Made by a program: the position numbers and the translations under genes. The notes beneath the pieces are model-generated. The model made no database searches. It was not told the origin of the DNA and worked only from the letters and a program-made list of their open reading frames with translations. Positions 1 to 9,077 of a stretch of 64,000 bases of DNA are shown here, in pieces (within the stretch, counting starts at the first letter, position 1; each line of letters begins with the position of its first letter). This stretch comes from Falsarthrobacter nasiphocae. GTDB taxonomy: Bacteria; Actinomycetota; Actinomycetes; Actinomycetales; Micrococcaceae. The stretch spans positions 1,756,965-1,820,964 of the forward strand of contig NZ_JAVDUI010000001.1 of NCBI RefSeq assembly GCF_031456275.1, given 5' to 3'.

Positions 1-455
1 GGCTCGATTGGGATCCCCCATGGGGTCAGAGCGTTTCCCGCTGAATCAAAATCGATCCCGTGTAACACATATTTTTTAGACGCTGAGCCTGTCGCGGCAG
101 GGGTGTGATCTCTTGTGTGGTCACTGTGGGCCAAAGGGTGTCGTGAGGTCTCTCAGGGCCGTTGGCCTCGATGTCTCAGGGTCGGTGGTCCCCGTTGTCC
201 TTGAGGGGAGGGGGGTGTGTGGAGCGCGGGTGGGTTGAATGCACCAGAGGGCTGCCGTTTCTACTGGATAGTAGGGTGAATGCGCCGAGAAATGGGGGGG
301 GGGCGTGAATGAGTGGTGCGCGCCCGATTCCTACCGGAAAGTTCTCGGATTCGGCAAAAAAATAGTTTGCTCAGCGACCTATCTATGTGCCATGCTGGCC
401 GAGTATCTGCTGTGAGTGGATCCCCACAATTCTGAAACCGTTAGGAATACCTATC
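1..455. other. Non-coding region before the first gene
   Basis: No convincing gene is visible. The region is more AT-rich in places than the rest of the window, with an AT-rich run near 70-78 and an A7 run near 355-361. It contains a tract of ten G residues at 294-303, about 150 nt before the first gene. The promoter of that gene is probably here, but I cannot place a clear -35/-10 pair. A weak ribosome binding site (TAGGAAT) precedes the start at 456. Confidence 0.5.
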
Positions 456-1166
456 ATGAATCACGTCTCACGTCGTCAGGTATCGAAGGGCGCTGCCTGG
501 GCGGCCCCCGCGATGCTCCTCGTCTCCGCCGCGCCGTCAGCCTCGGCCTCCCCCGCGCCGGAGACGACCGGCAACCTCATCGCCGTTCCGTGGTCGAACA
601 CCTTCGGCACCCAGAAGAACAACTTCGCCGCCGACAATACGTGGCTCTCCTACGTGATGTACCCTTCGACGCCCAACGGCACCTACTCCCTTAGCGCGGC
701 CAGCGTTGCAGCCAACGCGGGCAACCCCAATGGTTCGGCCTCCTTCCCGCCGGACTACAGCAAGCCAACGGGTGCAGGCCAGTCGATCACCATCACCGTG
801 ACGCGCATCGCTGGCACGAACACCTATGCCTCGACGCCGCGAACGGTGCGCAACGCGACGGGCGACGCGTGGCCGTTCCTCGTGCTCCGTGACTCCGGCT
901 GGTACTCAGTCTCCTCCTACTCCGCTGTTGGCCCCACCAACGGCGGCACGAGCGCCGAGTATTCCGGAGTCCCGGGCACGGATGCCGCGGGCAACCCCAC
1001 GTGGACGTGGACGCTGACCTTCCTCAAGGACACGGTCGCCCCGTCAGACGGTTCCAGCGCCATCACGTTCGACCTCTTCTCGCCGCCGTCTGTCGGCACG
1101 GTCCAGTACCAGGTCGCCACAACCTCGCCGTGGGGCTCGGGCGTCTTCACGTCTAACCTCCACTAA
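456..1166 (+). CDS. Tat-signal secreted protein of unknown function
   Basis: A 236-residue protein. It opens with a twin-arginine signal (SRRQVSKG, residues 4-11), a hydrophobic stretch and an Ala-rich cleavage site near residues 28-31, so it should be exported folded by the Tat pathway. The mature part is rich in Ser, Thr, Gly, Pro, Asn and aromatic residues, has no Cys and looks like a beta-rich extracellular domain. I do not recognise the family. The ATG at 456 is chosen over an upstream in-frame ATG at 387 because it puts the RR motif at the N-terminus. A strong hairpin follows the gene. G10 tracts lie both upstream and downstream. Confidence 0.75.
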   Translation: MNHVSRRQVSKGAAWAAPAMLLVSAAPSASASPAPETTGNLIAVPWSNTFGTQKNNFAADNTWLSYVMYPSTPNGTYSLSAASVAANAGNPNGSASFPPDYSKPTGAGQSITITVTRIAGTNTYASTPRTVRNATGDAWPFLVLRDSGWYSVSSYSAVGPTNGGTSAEYSGVPGTDAAGNPTWTWTLTFLKDTVAPSDGSSAITFDLFSPPSVGTVQYQVATTSPWGSGVFTSNLH

Positions 1167-1201
1167 CGGGCAACCGTCCGCGCCATGCGCGCGAACGCCG
1201 G

Positions 1202-1238
1202 CGCGGCGGGGCAGCCCAGAAAGGGCTGCGCCGCCGCG
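1202..1238 (+). terminator. Intrinsic terminator after the Tat-secreted gene
   Basis: Inverted repeat with a 7-bp inner stem (1211-1217 with 1223-1229), one G/G mismatch and an 8-bp outer GC stem (1202-1209 with 1231-1238). The loop is AGAAA. It is followed by a short T-containing stretch and lies 35 nt after the stop codon. Confidence 0.65.
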
Positions 1239-1292
1239 TTCGTGCTTCCTCACAGGGCGGCGATTAGGCTGATCAGTGAGGACACGGCGTGA

Positions 1293-1302
1293 GGGGGGGG
1301 GG
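1293..1302. repeat. G10 homopolymer tract upstream of the MMPL gene
   Basis: Ten consecutive G residues about 130 nt before the MMPL start codon. A second tract of the same length is at 294-303 upstream of the neighbouring secreted-protein gene. Runs of this length are prone to slippage. Confidence 0.85.
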
Positions 1303-1435
1303 AGAGGCTAGAAAGCCCGCTTCTCAGACAGGCAAGGCTGCTGATGGGGTCGTCTGACCCCGGGGCCGTGGTTCGCTTACCTCCTCGTCGGCCCATGACA
1401 TGCGCCCCGATACTCGACAGAGAGAAGCCAGACAG

Positions 1436-3589
1436 ATGCCCAGTTCCCGTGCAGCCGATCCGAGCGGAGCCCCTGGACGGGTCAAGCTCATTGCCGTGCT
1501 CGCCCTCGTCCTGTGGGTGTGTCTTGCAGGCATTGGCGGACCGCTGGTCGGCAAACTCGGCAGTGTCCAGAACAATGACACGCAGTCCTTCCTGCCGGAC
1601 GGGGCTCAATCCACCCAGGTGGCTCGCAGTCTTGAGGACTTCAAGACGGAGGAGTCGCTTCCACTGTTCATCACGGTGGAAAAGGACTCGCGAATGGGAC
1701 GAGAGGACTTTGCGCAGGCTCAGGGGTACGCGAAGGGCCTGATTGGCTTGTCCATCCCAGGGCTCAGCGGCACGCTGGGCGACTACCTGGTGACGAAGGA
1801 CGCGCCGCCTCTGATCCCGTCGGAAGACGGCTCCGCATTCCTCATCCCTGTGAATCTCGCAGCAGACAAGGTCGACGGGAACATCACCCCGGACGGGGCG
1901 TCGAAAGAGAAGCAGATCTCGAACGTCATCGTGGACGAGCTCCGCGAGAATCGCCCCGAGATCCAAGGTGCGACGGTTCTGGTCACAGGTCCGGCCGCAT
2001 TCGCGGCGGATCTGCTGACGGCATTCGGCGGCATTGACGGTGTCCTCTTGCTCGTCACCCTCGCAGTTGTTCTGGTCATTCTCGTCGTCGTCTACCGGAG
2101 CCCGATCCTGCCCATCGCCGTCCTCTTCACCGCGGTCAGTGCCCTCGCACTCGCGGCACTCGTCATTTTCCCGCTCGCCCGCAGCGGTGCACTCCAGCTC
2201 TCGGGCCAGAGCCAGGGAATCCTGTTCATCCTCGTCGTGGGCGCTGCCACGGACTACTGCCTGTTGTTCGTGGCCCGCTATCGCGAGGAATTTACGCAAG
2301 GCACGCGTCTGCAGGCGGTTGTCACTGCGTGGAAGCGCTCGGCAGAGTCCATCATTGCGAGCGGTGTGACCGTCATCGCCGGGCTGCTCTGCCTTCTTTT
2401 GGCGGATCTGGGCAACATCTCGTCCCTCGGTCCCATCGGTGCGCTGGGTGTGGCGGCCGCCGTCGTCGCCTCCCTGACACTCCTGCCCGCCCTCCTTCTG
2501 CTTCTTGGAAAGGCCGCCTTCTGGCCGGCCATTCCGAAGGCTGGCCGCGAAATGCAGCATCGAGGCTGGACAAAGCATGCCCAGCGCGTGACTCGGCGCC
2601 CGCGCCTGACGTGGGCCGTGACCGGGTTGGCGCTCGTGGCCCTGAGCCTCTTTGCCCCGACGTTCAAGGCAGACGGAATCAGCCAGGCTGACTTTTTCAC
2701 AACGCCCGTGGAGTCGGTTGAGGGAAACGCTGTCCTGGAGCGGCATTTCCCCTCGGGGGAGCCGTCGGCAGTTCAGGTGACGGCAGCAAAAAATGAGGCC
2801 GACGCCGCGAAATCCGTGCTTGAACGGACGGAGGGCGTGAATCCGAAGGAAATCACGACGACGCCGAGCCGGGACGGGGATCGAGTGCTTTTGACCGCCA
2901 CGCTGACCCATGGCTCCGAGACTCCGGAGGCGGAGGCCTCGATCACGGCGTTGCGCGGCGCGCTCGCGGATACGGCCCCGAATGCGAATGTCGGGGGCCC
3001 TGCCGCCGTGAGCCTCGATACTCTCGAGGCAGCGAAGCACGATGAGCGCACGGTCATGCCGGCCATTCTCGCGGTGGTGTTCGTGCTCCTGATCGGCCTT
3101 CTCCGATCCCTCACGGCCCCGCTCATGATCGTCCTGGTCAATGTTTTGAGCTTCGCGGCGTCGATCGGCGTCTCAGCCCTCGTGTTCAATCACGTCTTTC
3201 ACTTCAAGGGCGCGGATGCATCGACGCCTCTGCTGGCTTTCGTGTTCCTCGTCGCGCTGGCCGTGGACTACTCGATCTTCCTGATGGTCCGGGCCCGGGA
3301 GGAGTCTCTGTCGGAGGGCACAGAGCGTGGCATCATCACGGCCACAGCGGTGACGGGCGGCGTCATCACCAGCGCGGGTCTCGTGCTGGCGGCCACTTTC
3401 GCAGCCCTGTCCATCCTGCCGATTATCTTCATGGCCCAGATTGCGTTCATTGTCGGGTTCGGCGTCCTCCTTGACACGTTTGTGACGCGCAGCATTCTGG
3501 TACCGGCATTGACTCGCGACCTCGGGGACCGGGTCTGGTGGCCATGGTTTCGCCAGGCCTCGCGGGGCGCGAACAGCGAGGCGCCGTAG
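1436..3589 (+). CDS. MMPL family RND-type transporter
   Basis: A 717-residue inner-membrane protein built as two similar halves. Each half has one membrane helix, a large extracytoplasmic loop, then a bundle of five helices. The helix-4 signatures GAATDYCLLFVARYREE and ALAVDYSIFLMVRAREE (proton-relay Asp-Tyr) are typical of actinobacterial MMPL proteins, which export lipids or drugs using the proton gradient. The substrate cannot be read from sequence. I chose the ATG at 1436 (MPSSRAADP) because a purine-rich GAGAAG precedes it; ATG 1400 is also in frame. The gene ends at a bidirectional terminator shared with the convergent secreted-protein gene. Confidence 0.88.
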   Translation: MPSSRAADPSGAPGRVKLIAVLALVLWVCLAGIGGPLVGKLGSVQNNDTQSFLPDGAQSTQVARSLEDFKTEESLPLFITVEKDSRMGREDFAQAQGYAKGLIGLSIPGLSGTLGDYLVTKDAPPLIPSEDGSAFLIPVNLAADKVDGNITPDGASKEKQISNVIVDELRENRPEIQGATVLVTGPAAFAADLLTAFGGIDGVLLLVTLAVVLVILVVVYRSPILPIAVLFTAVSALALAALVIFPLARSGALQLSGQSQGILFILVVGAATDYCLLFVARYREEFTQGTRLQAVVTAWKRSAESIIASGVTVIAGLLCLLLADLGNISSLGPIGALGVAAAVVASLTLLPALLLLLGKAAFWPAIPKAGREMQHRGWTKHAQRVTRRPRLTWAVTGLALVALSLFAPTFKADGISQADFFTTPVESVEGNAVLERHFPSGEPSAVQVTAAKNEADAAKSVLERTEGVNPKEITTTPSRDGDRVLLTATLTHGSETPEAEASITALRGALADTAPNANVGGPAAVSLDTLEAAKHDERTVMPAILAVVFVLLIGLLRSLTAPLMIVLVNVLSFAASIGVSALVFNHVFHFKGADASTPLLAFVFLVALAVDYSIFLMVRAREESLSEGTERGIITATAVTGGVITSAGLVLAATFAALSILPIIFMAQIAFIVGFGVLLDTFVTRSILVPALTRDLGDRVWWPWFRQASRGANSEAP

Positions 3590-3624
3590 CCGCGGCAGGG
3601 TCAGCAGACGACGGGTCCCGCGCC

Positions 3625-3667
3625 GGGAATGGCCGGGGCTCACCTTGAGGTGATCCCGGCCATTCCC
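3625..3667. terminator. Bidirectional terminator between convergent genes
   Basis: Perfect 13-bp outer stem (GGGAATGGCCGGG at 3625-3637 with its complement at 3655-3667) plus an inner TCACC/GGTGA stem around TTGA. It lies between the stop codons of the MMPL gene and the convergent PepSY-like gene. Confidence 0.8.
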
Positions 3668-3762
3668 CTGGGCGGACGCGTCGCTCGACATCCGTCCTGG
3701 GCGCGGCCTTGCATCCGCCGTTGAGAGGCCCGGCCGCCTTGGGGCCACGGGCCTCCCGCCCC

Positions 3763-4368
3763 CTAGGACCCCGCCGGTGCGCTGCTCGACGAGGAGGTGC
3801 TCGGCGAGGGGGACGAACTCGGAGATGCGGTCGTGCCCGGTGTTGACGTGCCGCTGGGCGCGGATCCCTTCCCGTTCCCGGTAGACGAGCCGGAACCCTC
3901 GCTCCGTGCGGAGTCCTTGTCGCCCGAGTGCTGCCCCTTGTCGCGTGTCGGCGCGGCCTCAGTCTTGATGACCTTGAAATCCTTGTCCAGCGTGACGCGA
4001 GCCCGCGTCCCGTCTGTCTTCTGGATGAGGGCTGTGTAGGCGCCGCCGTCGCGAGTCGAGGCGAAGGACGTCTTGACGGTGGCCCCGGGGTTGGCTGCCT
4101 TCGCCGCGGCAGCCACCTTGGTCGCGGTCTCGCCCGTGAGGGGCGTGTGGCGCTGCCCGTTGTGCCCGCCGTGCTTGTGGTGATGGCCTTCAGTGCGCTG
4201 GCCGTCTGCGTCCTGATGAGTGGTGTCCGTGCCGCTCGAACTCGCGGCCGTGGAGCTGGCGGCTGCAGCCGCGAAGGCTGGCGTGGACGCGAGGAGGCTC
4301 GCTCCGCCGCCCAGGAGGGTCACGCCGAGGACGGCGCCTGTCGTGACCTGTCGGGTTCGCTTGTTCAT
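3763..4368 (-). CDS. Secreted PepSY-like protein with His-rich segment
   Basis: A 201-residue exported protein with a Sec-type signal (MNKRTRQ, hydrophobic core, cleavage after AFA near residue 34). A His-rich stretch (HHHKHGGHNGQRH, about residues 62-74) is followed by LTGETATKVAAAAKAANPGA and a strand segment ending LDKDFKVIKTE. That pattern matches a single PepSY-type domain (about residues 76-138), a small periplasmic or extracellular fold linked to inhibitory or regulatory roles. The C-terminal 65 residues are low-complexity Ser/Thr/Pro/Gly. A good ribosome site (GAAGGAGAG) precedes the ATG. The His cluster suggests metal binding, which is inference. Confidence 0.75.
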   Translation of the reverse strand: MNKRTRQVTTGAVLGVTLLGGGASLLASTPAFAAAAASSTAASSSGTDTTHQDADGQRTEGHHHKHGGHNGQRHTPLTGETATKVAAAAKAANPGATVKTSFASTRDGGAYTALIQKTDGTRARVTLDKDFKVIKTEAAPTRDKGQHSGDKDSARSEGSGSSTGNGKGSAPSGTSTPGTTASPSSSPSPSTSSSSSAPAGS

Positions 4369-4598
4369 GGTCTCTCCTTCGATCGTGGCTCCCTGGTGGA
4401 GCTGTATCCACTCTGTTCCCCTCGGCTGTCTCCAGGCTGTGGCGCATGTATGAATCGGTTGATCATCTTCGCCGTCACTCGCGGTGGCTGAACGGCGAGG
4501 GCAACGCGGCCTGTTCGGGCCCCTTTCTCATGCTCGCGAGGCATAGTCTGGTCTGGGGCAGCCGAAAATTGGCTTGCGGAGGACGATAGGGAGATTTG

Positions 4599-6155
4599 AT
4601 GAAGAAGCGTGCGGTGTGGACTGGGATCACGTCGAGCGTCGGGGCTGGCCTCGGCGGGCTCGCCATCTGGGACCTCGTGCAGAAGAAGCACGCCATTCTC
4701 AGGAATTACCCCGTTGTGGGCCATGCGCGGTTCGCACTCGAGGCGATCCGGCCCGAGATCCAGCAGTACTTCATTGAGCGCAACTGGGACGGGCGCCCAT
4801 TTGACCGCGATACGCGGAGCACGGTGTATGCGCGGTCCAAGGGCGAGGAGGGCACGCAGCCGTTCGGCACTGAGCGCGACGTCCTGGAGGAGGGGTACGA
4901 GTACCTCGCACATTCCATCGTCCCGGTCCCGCAGGCCGAGGAGCCGCCTCGCGTTCGAATCGGCGGTCCGGACTGCACGCAGCCGTACGACATGGCGCTC
5001 ATGAACGTCTCCGCCATGAGTTTCGGCTCCCTTTCTGCCAACGCCATTCGGGCGCTCAACAAGGGCGCGGCTATTGGGGGCTTTGCGCACGACACGGGAG
5101 AGGGCGGCATTTCGACCTACCACCTCGAGAACGGCGGCGATCTCGTCTGGGAGATCGGCAGCGGCTACTTCGGATGCCGAACGGCTACGGGTGATTTCGA
5201 CCCGGAAGCCTTCCGCGAGAAGTCCCGTCAGAGCGCCGTCAAGATGGTCTCTCTCAAGCTGTCACAGGGCGCCAAGCCCGGCTTGGGCGGCGTTCTCCCT
5301 GGGCCGAAGGTCACGGAGGAGATCGCTGCCATCCGAGGCGTCCCGGTGGGGGAGACCGTTGTCAGCCCGCCATACCACCGAGTTTTCAGCACGCCGAAGG
5401 AGCTCATCGAGTTCATCGCCACGATGCGAGAGCTGAGCGGCGGCAAGCCTGCAGGATTCAAGATGTGCGTCAGTTCCCGTCTCGAGGTCCTCGCCTTGTG
5501 CAAGGCCATGGTGGAGCTCGGCGTCACGCCTGACTTCGTGATCGTCGACGGATCGGAGGGAGGCACGGGTGCCGCCCCGCTCGAGTTCGAGGACCACGTC
5601 GGCATGCCGCTGACGGAGGGACTCATGATGTGGCACAACGCCCTCATCGGAGCGGGCCTGCGGGACCGCGTCAAAATCGGGGCCTCCGGCAAGGTCGCGG
5701 TCTCGAGTGACATCGTCAAGCGCATCATCCAAGGCGCAGACTTCACGAACTCGGCTCGGACCATGATGATGGCGGTCGGCTGCATTCAGGCGCAAGCGTG
5801 CGACACGGGCAAGTGCCCCACGGGCGTGGCCACTCAGGACAAGCGCCGTCAGCGTGCCATCGACGTCCCCGACAAGTCCCACCGTGTGGCCGCCTATCAG
5901 CGGACCACCGTACGTCAGGCCATGTCCATGATGGCTGCCATGGGGGTCGATCGTCCGGAGGACCTGCGCCCGTGGATGCTCCGCCGCGTCGTCGCCCCCG
6001 GCGTGAGCCGCTCGTACGCAGAGCTGTACGAGTGGCTCTCCCCGCGCTCCCTCGTTGAGGGCACAGACCCGAGGAATGAGGACGAGGCAGCGTGGAAGCG
6101 GGATTGGGACCTTGTCTCGGCTGAGTCGTTCCGGGTGGACGGCGAGCGCACCTGA
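4599..6155 (+). CDS. FMN-binding glutamate synthase family protein
   Basis: A 518-residue protein with one N-terminal hydrophobic segment (residues 6-26, possible membrane anchor) followed by a Glu_synthase-type FMN-binding barrel. Signatures include MSFGSLSANAIRALNKGA, GEGGIS, DGSEGGTGAAPLEFEDHVG and a Cys cluster CIQAQACDTGKCPTGVATQ resembling the GltB iron-sulfur region. It corresponds to the synthase domain of GltB without the glutaminase part. Such stand-alone members are common in actinobacteria and their physiological reaction is uncertain. The ATG at 4599 follows GATAGGGAG. The next gene starts on the last base of this stop codon (TGATG). Confidence 0.85.
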   Translation: MKKRAVWTGITSSVGAGLGGLAIWDLVQKKHAILRNYPVVGHARFALEAIRPEIQQYFIERNWDGRPFDRDTRSTVYARSKGEEGTQPFGTERDVLEEGYEYLAHSIVPVPQAEEPPRVRIGGPDCTQPYDMALMNVSAMSFGSLSANAIRALNKGAAIGGFAHDTGEGGISTYHLENGGDLVWEIGSGYFGCRTATGDFDPEAFREKSRQSAVKMVSLKLSQGAKPGLGGVLPGPKVTEEIAAIRGVPVGETVVSPPYHRVFSTPKELIEFIATMRELSGGKPAGFKMCVSSRLEVLALCKAMVELGVTPDFVIVDGSEGGTGAAPLEFEDHVGMPLTEGLMMWHNALIGAGLRDRVKIGASGKVAVSSDIVKRIIQGADFTNSARTMMMAVGCIQAQACDTGKCPTGVATQDKRRQRAIDVPDKSHRVAAYQRTTVRQAMSMMAAMGVDRPEDLRPWMLRRVVAPGVSRSYAELYEWLSPRSLVEGTDPRNEDEAAWKRDWDLVSAESFRVDGERT

Positions 6156-7453
6156 TGTGCCCCGTGCCCCACCGCACGGTGCCGGGGGCGGAGCCGATGC
6201 CCCCGTCCATGCTCGACCAGTTCATGGTGGCCCTCGCGGGTCTCGCCTCGCTCGGGCTTGCCGTCTTCCTCATCGCCGGCGGTTTCCGCCACGGGTGGCT
6301 CGGGGTGGCGTTCGTGGTGCCGGCCTGGGGCGTGCTCGCGTACCTTGCGCTGCCCCGTCTCAACGCGGCGCTCGCGGATGTCTATGTCCCCGCCAACTTC
6401 ATGGGGAGGGCCCGGACCTCCGATGGGCTCCTGGGCGATCCAGTCAATCTTGCTGTCTCAGGCAGCCGCGAGCACCTCATTCGCATCATGACCTCTGCCG
6501 GCTGGGTGGTGGCCGACCCCATCACAGCCCGGTCGTCGTGGGGCATCATCCGTTCGACGCTGCGGCGGTCCTCCTACCCGAGCGCGCCTGTCTCCCCGCT
6601 GCTGGTTTTCGGGCGCCCTAAGGACCTGGCCTTTGAGATGCAGGTGGACGGGAACCCGAAGCAACGACATCACGTGCGGTTCTGGGCATGTCCTGAGGGC
6701 TGGCGTCTGCCGGGTGGCGATGCGGTGCAGTGGCTCGGGGGAGCCACGTACGACAAGGCGGTGCGGTTGAGCCTCTACACACTTCAGGTGACACACCGGG
6801 TGGCGGCGGACACCGACTCGGAGCGCGACCACGTCGTCTCCACGCTCAGCGCCGCGCAGCCGGGCCTCAACGTCAGGCGCCTCACGGCGTTCTCGAGCGG
6901 CTATCGCTCGCGCAACGGCGGCGGGGACGTCTTCGTGACGGACGGCGCCCTGGACATCATCTCCCTGGGGTCGGGGGATACGACGACGACGGCTGGCGCG
7001 GCCTCGGCCCCCGCCGGCTCGGTCCGCGGACGCACCGTGGCTGATCTCGTACGCCGACGCCCGCTCGAGGTTTTCCTGGCCTACGTCTTCCTCGGACTCT
7101 CGCTGCTCCAGGCGGCTGAGAAGGTCATCGCCGCGTCGGTCATCCACTCTGGACTCGGCGTCGGGCAGGCGGCGACGGCGACTCTCGCTCTCGCGATTGC
7201 CGTACTGGCCTGGGGTGCGCTGAGGGGCTCCCGGGGCGCCCGGTCGGTCCTCATGGTGGTCCTCGTCGCCGCCTTCACCGTCACGCTCCTCGACGCCGGG
7301 ACGCAGAGCACTCGTCTCTTCCTCGCCACGGCCCTCCACGCCACGTGGCTGACGAGCGCGCTTGTGCTGCTCTCGAGCCGGGAGGCGGCGCGGAGCCTGG
7401 ACGGGGCCCCACGGGGCGGGCGGGGCGTGCTGGCGCCAGCCGCGTCGTCGTGA
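6155..7453 (+). CDS. Integral membrane protein, unknown function
   Basis: A 432-residue protein not assignable to a family. Two hydrophobic helices lie near residues 22-70, a long soluble domain spans about residues 75-300 with no recognisable motif, and four helices lie in the last 120 residues. The start ATG overlaps the preceding stop (TGATG), implying translational coupling. An alternative start at 6197 (MPPSMLDQ) would also keep all helices. The 3' end contains a GC-rich segment (7429-7451) that recurs elsewhere in the window. Confidence 0.65.
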   Translation: MCPVPHRTVPGAEPMPPSMLDQFMVALAGLASLGLAVFLIAGGFRHGWLGVAFVVPAWGVLAYLALPRLNAALADVYVPANFMGRARTSDGLLGDPVNLAVSGSREHLIRIMTSAGWVVADPITARSSWGIIRSTLRRSSYPSAPVSPLLVFGRPKDLAFEMQVDGNPKQRHHVRFWACPEGWRLPGGDAVQWLGGATYDKAVRLSLYTLQVTHRVAADTDSERDHVVSTLSAAQPGLNVRRLTAFSSGYRSRNGGGDVFVTDGALDIISLGSGDTTTTAGAASAPAGSVRGRTVADLVRRRPLEVFLAYVFLGLSLLQAAEKVIAASVIHSGLGVGQAATATLALAIAVLAWGALRGSRGARSVLMVVLVAAFTVTLLDAGTQSTRLFLATALHATWLTSALVLLSSREAARSLDGAPRGGRGVLAPAASS

Positions 7454-7543
7454 TTAGGTTGAGGACACGTTCCCCGGGCTCCGTAGTGTGGGAAGCGCGC
7501 GTGAGAGAACTTAGGGCAGCAGCAGAACACCGGAGGATGAGCC

Positions 7544-8965
7544 GTGACGACAAGGCATGACCCCACACCCACTCAGACGGCCCATCGCGGTCGCATCATT
7601 GCCGTCACCGTCGCAGCCGCATTAGGCGGCCTTCTCTTCGGCTTCGACACTGCGGTGATCAACGGCGCCGTCGACGCCATCAAGGGCGAGTTTGGCGTGA
7701 GCGAGTCCGTCCTCGGCTTCACGGTCGCCATCACCCTCATCGGCTGCGCCGTCGGAGCGTGGTTCACGGGCGGCCTCGCGGACCGGTTCGGCCGCCGCCC
7801 CGTCATGACCCTGGCGGCGGCGGTCTTCGTCGTCCAGTCGGCCGGAAGCGCCTTCGCCTTCTCGGCGTATGACCTCATGGCCTGGCGTCTGCTCGGCGGT
7901 CTCGCCATCGGCGCGGCCTCGGTGATCGCGCCGGCCTACATCTCGGAAATCGCTCCGGCGAAGTACCGGGGTGCCCTCGCCTCGCTCCAGCAGCTGGCGA
8001 TCACGGTGGGCATCTTCCTGTCCCTCCTGAACGACGCCGGCCTGGCGGCGCTCGCCGGCGGCGCATCGGAGACCCTGTGGCTGGGGATGGCGGCCTGGCG
8101 CTGGATGCTCCTTGTCGGCGTCGTGCCTGCCCTCGTCTACGGAATTCTGTCGTGGCGGATCCCCGAGTCTCCCCAGTACCTCGTGCGGGCCGGGCGGGAC
8201 GATGAGGCGGCGGAGGTGCTGCGCACCGTGACCGGCGTGGAGGACCCCGCCCACAAGATCTCCGAGATTCGGCGCACTGCCGACCTTGAGAGCCGCCGCA
8301 GCCTCGCGGACCTGAAGGGAAGCGTGCTCGGTCTTCACCCGCTGCTGTGGGTGGGCATGGGCATGGCCGTGCTCCAGCAGTTCGTCGGAATCAACGCAAT
8401 CTTCTACTACTCGACCACTCTGTGGAAGTCGGTCGGATTCTCCGAGGAGGATTCGTTCACGACCTCGGTCATCACGGCCATCGTCAACGTCGCCATGACG
8501 TTCGTGGCCATTGGGCTCGTGGACCGCGTCGGGCGCCGCCGTCTGCTCCTCTGGGGCTCCGTCGGGATGTTCGTGGGCCTGGTCATGGCGTCATACTCCT
8601 TCGCACACGCCACGACGGTGGGCGGCGAGCTCTCGCTCCCCGCCCCGTATGGCCCCATCGCGCTGGTCGGAGCCAACCTCTTCGTCGTTTTCTTCGCCGC
8701 CACGTGGGGCCCTATCCTCTGGGTGGCCCTGGGGGAGATCTTCCCGAATCGCATGCGCAGCCGCGCGCTCGGCGTCTCCACGAGCGCGAACTGGATCGCC
8801 AACTTCGTCGTGACGCTTCTCGTGCCGATCGTGACCGCGCGATTCGGCACCAGCGCCCTTTACGCCGGATTCGCGTTCTTTGCCGCGCTCTCCTTTGTGT
8901 TCGTGATCAAGTTCTTCCCGGAATTCTCGGGGCGGGAACTGGAAGATCGTCCCGCAGACGCTTAG
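7544..8965 (+). CDS. Sugar porter family MFS transporter
   Basis: A 473-residue 12-helix transporter of the sugar porter (SP) family. Diagnostic motifs are GGLLFGFDTAVINGA in helix 1, ADRFGRRP in the 2-3 loop, PESPQYLVRAGR after helix 6, QQFVGINAIFYYSTT in helix 7, VDRVGRRR in the 8-9 loop and GPILWVALGEIFPNRMRSRA in helices 10-11. It should import a hexose, pentose or polyol by proton symport; the exact sugar is not predictable. The GTG start follows GGAGGATGA. No metabolic genes for a sugar are adjacent. An 8-bp inverted repeat (8965-8972 with 8997-9004) could be a weak terminator. Confidence 0.9.
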   Translation: MTTRHDPTPTQTAHRGRIIAVTVAAALGGLLFGFDTAVINGAVDAIKGEFGVSESVLGFTVAITLIGCAVGAWFTGGLADRFGRRPVMTLAAAVFVVQSAGSAFAFSAYDLMAWRLLGGLAIGAASVIAPAYISEIAPAKYRGALASLQQLAITVGIFLSLLNDAGLAALAGGASETLWLGMAAWRWMLLVGVVPALVYGILSWRIPESPQYLVRAGRDDEAAEVLRTVTGVEDPAHKISEIRRTADLESRRSLADLKGSVLGLHPLLWVGMGMAVLQQFVGINAIFYYSTTLWKSVGFSEEDSFTTSVITAIVNVAMTFVAIGLVDRVGRRRLLLWGSVGMFVGLVMASYSFAHATTVGGELSLPAPYGPIALVGANLFVVFFAATWGPILWVALGEIFPNRMRSRALGVSTSANWIANFVVTLLVPIVTARFGTSALYAGFAFFAALSFVFVIKFFPEFSGRELEDRPADA

Positions 8966-9077
8966 GCTGAGAGGTTGAGGGCCTGTGACGCCCACGTCTC
9001 AGCCTCTCGCATGATGGAATAGAAACAGCTTTGCCGCCCTGCGGCCCATCCCCACTTGAACTATCGAAAGGCCCGCG

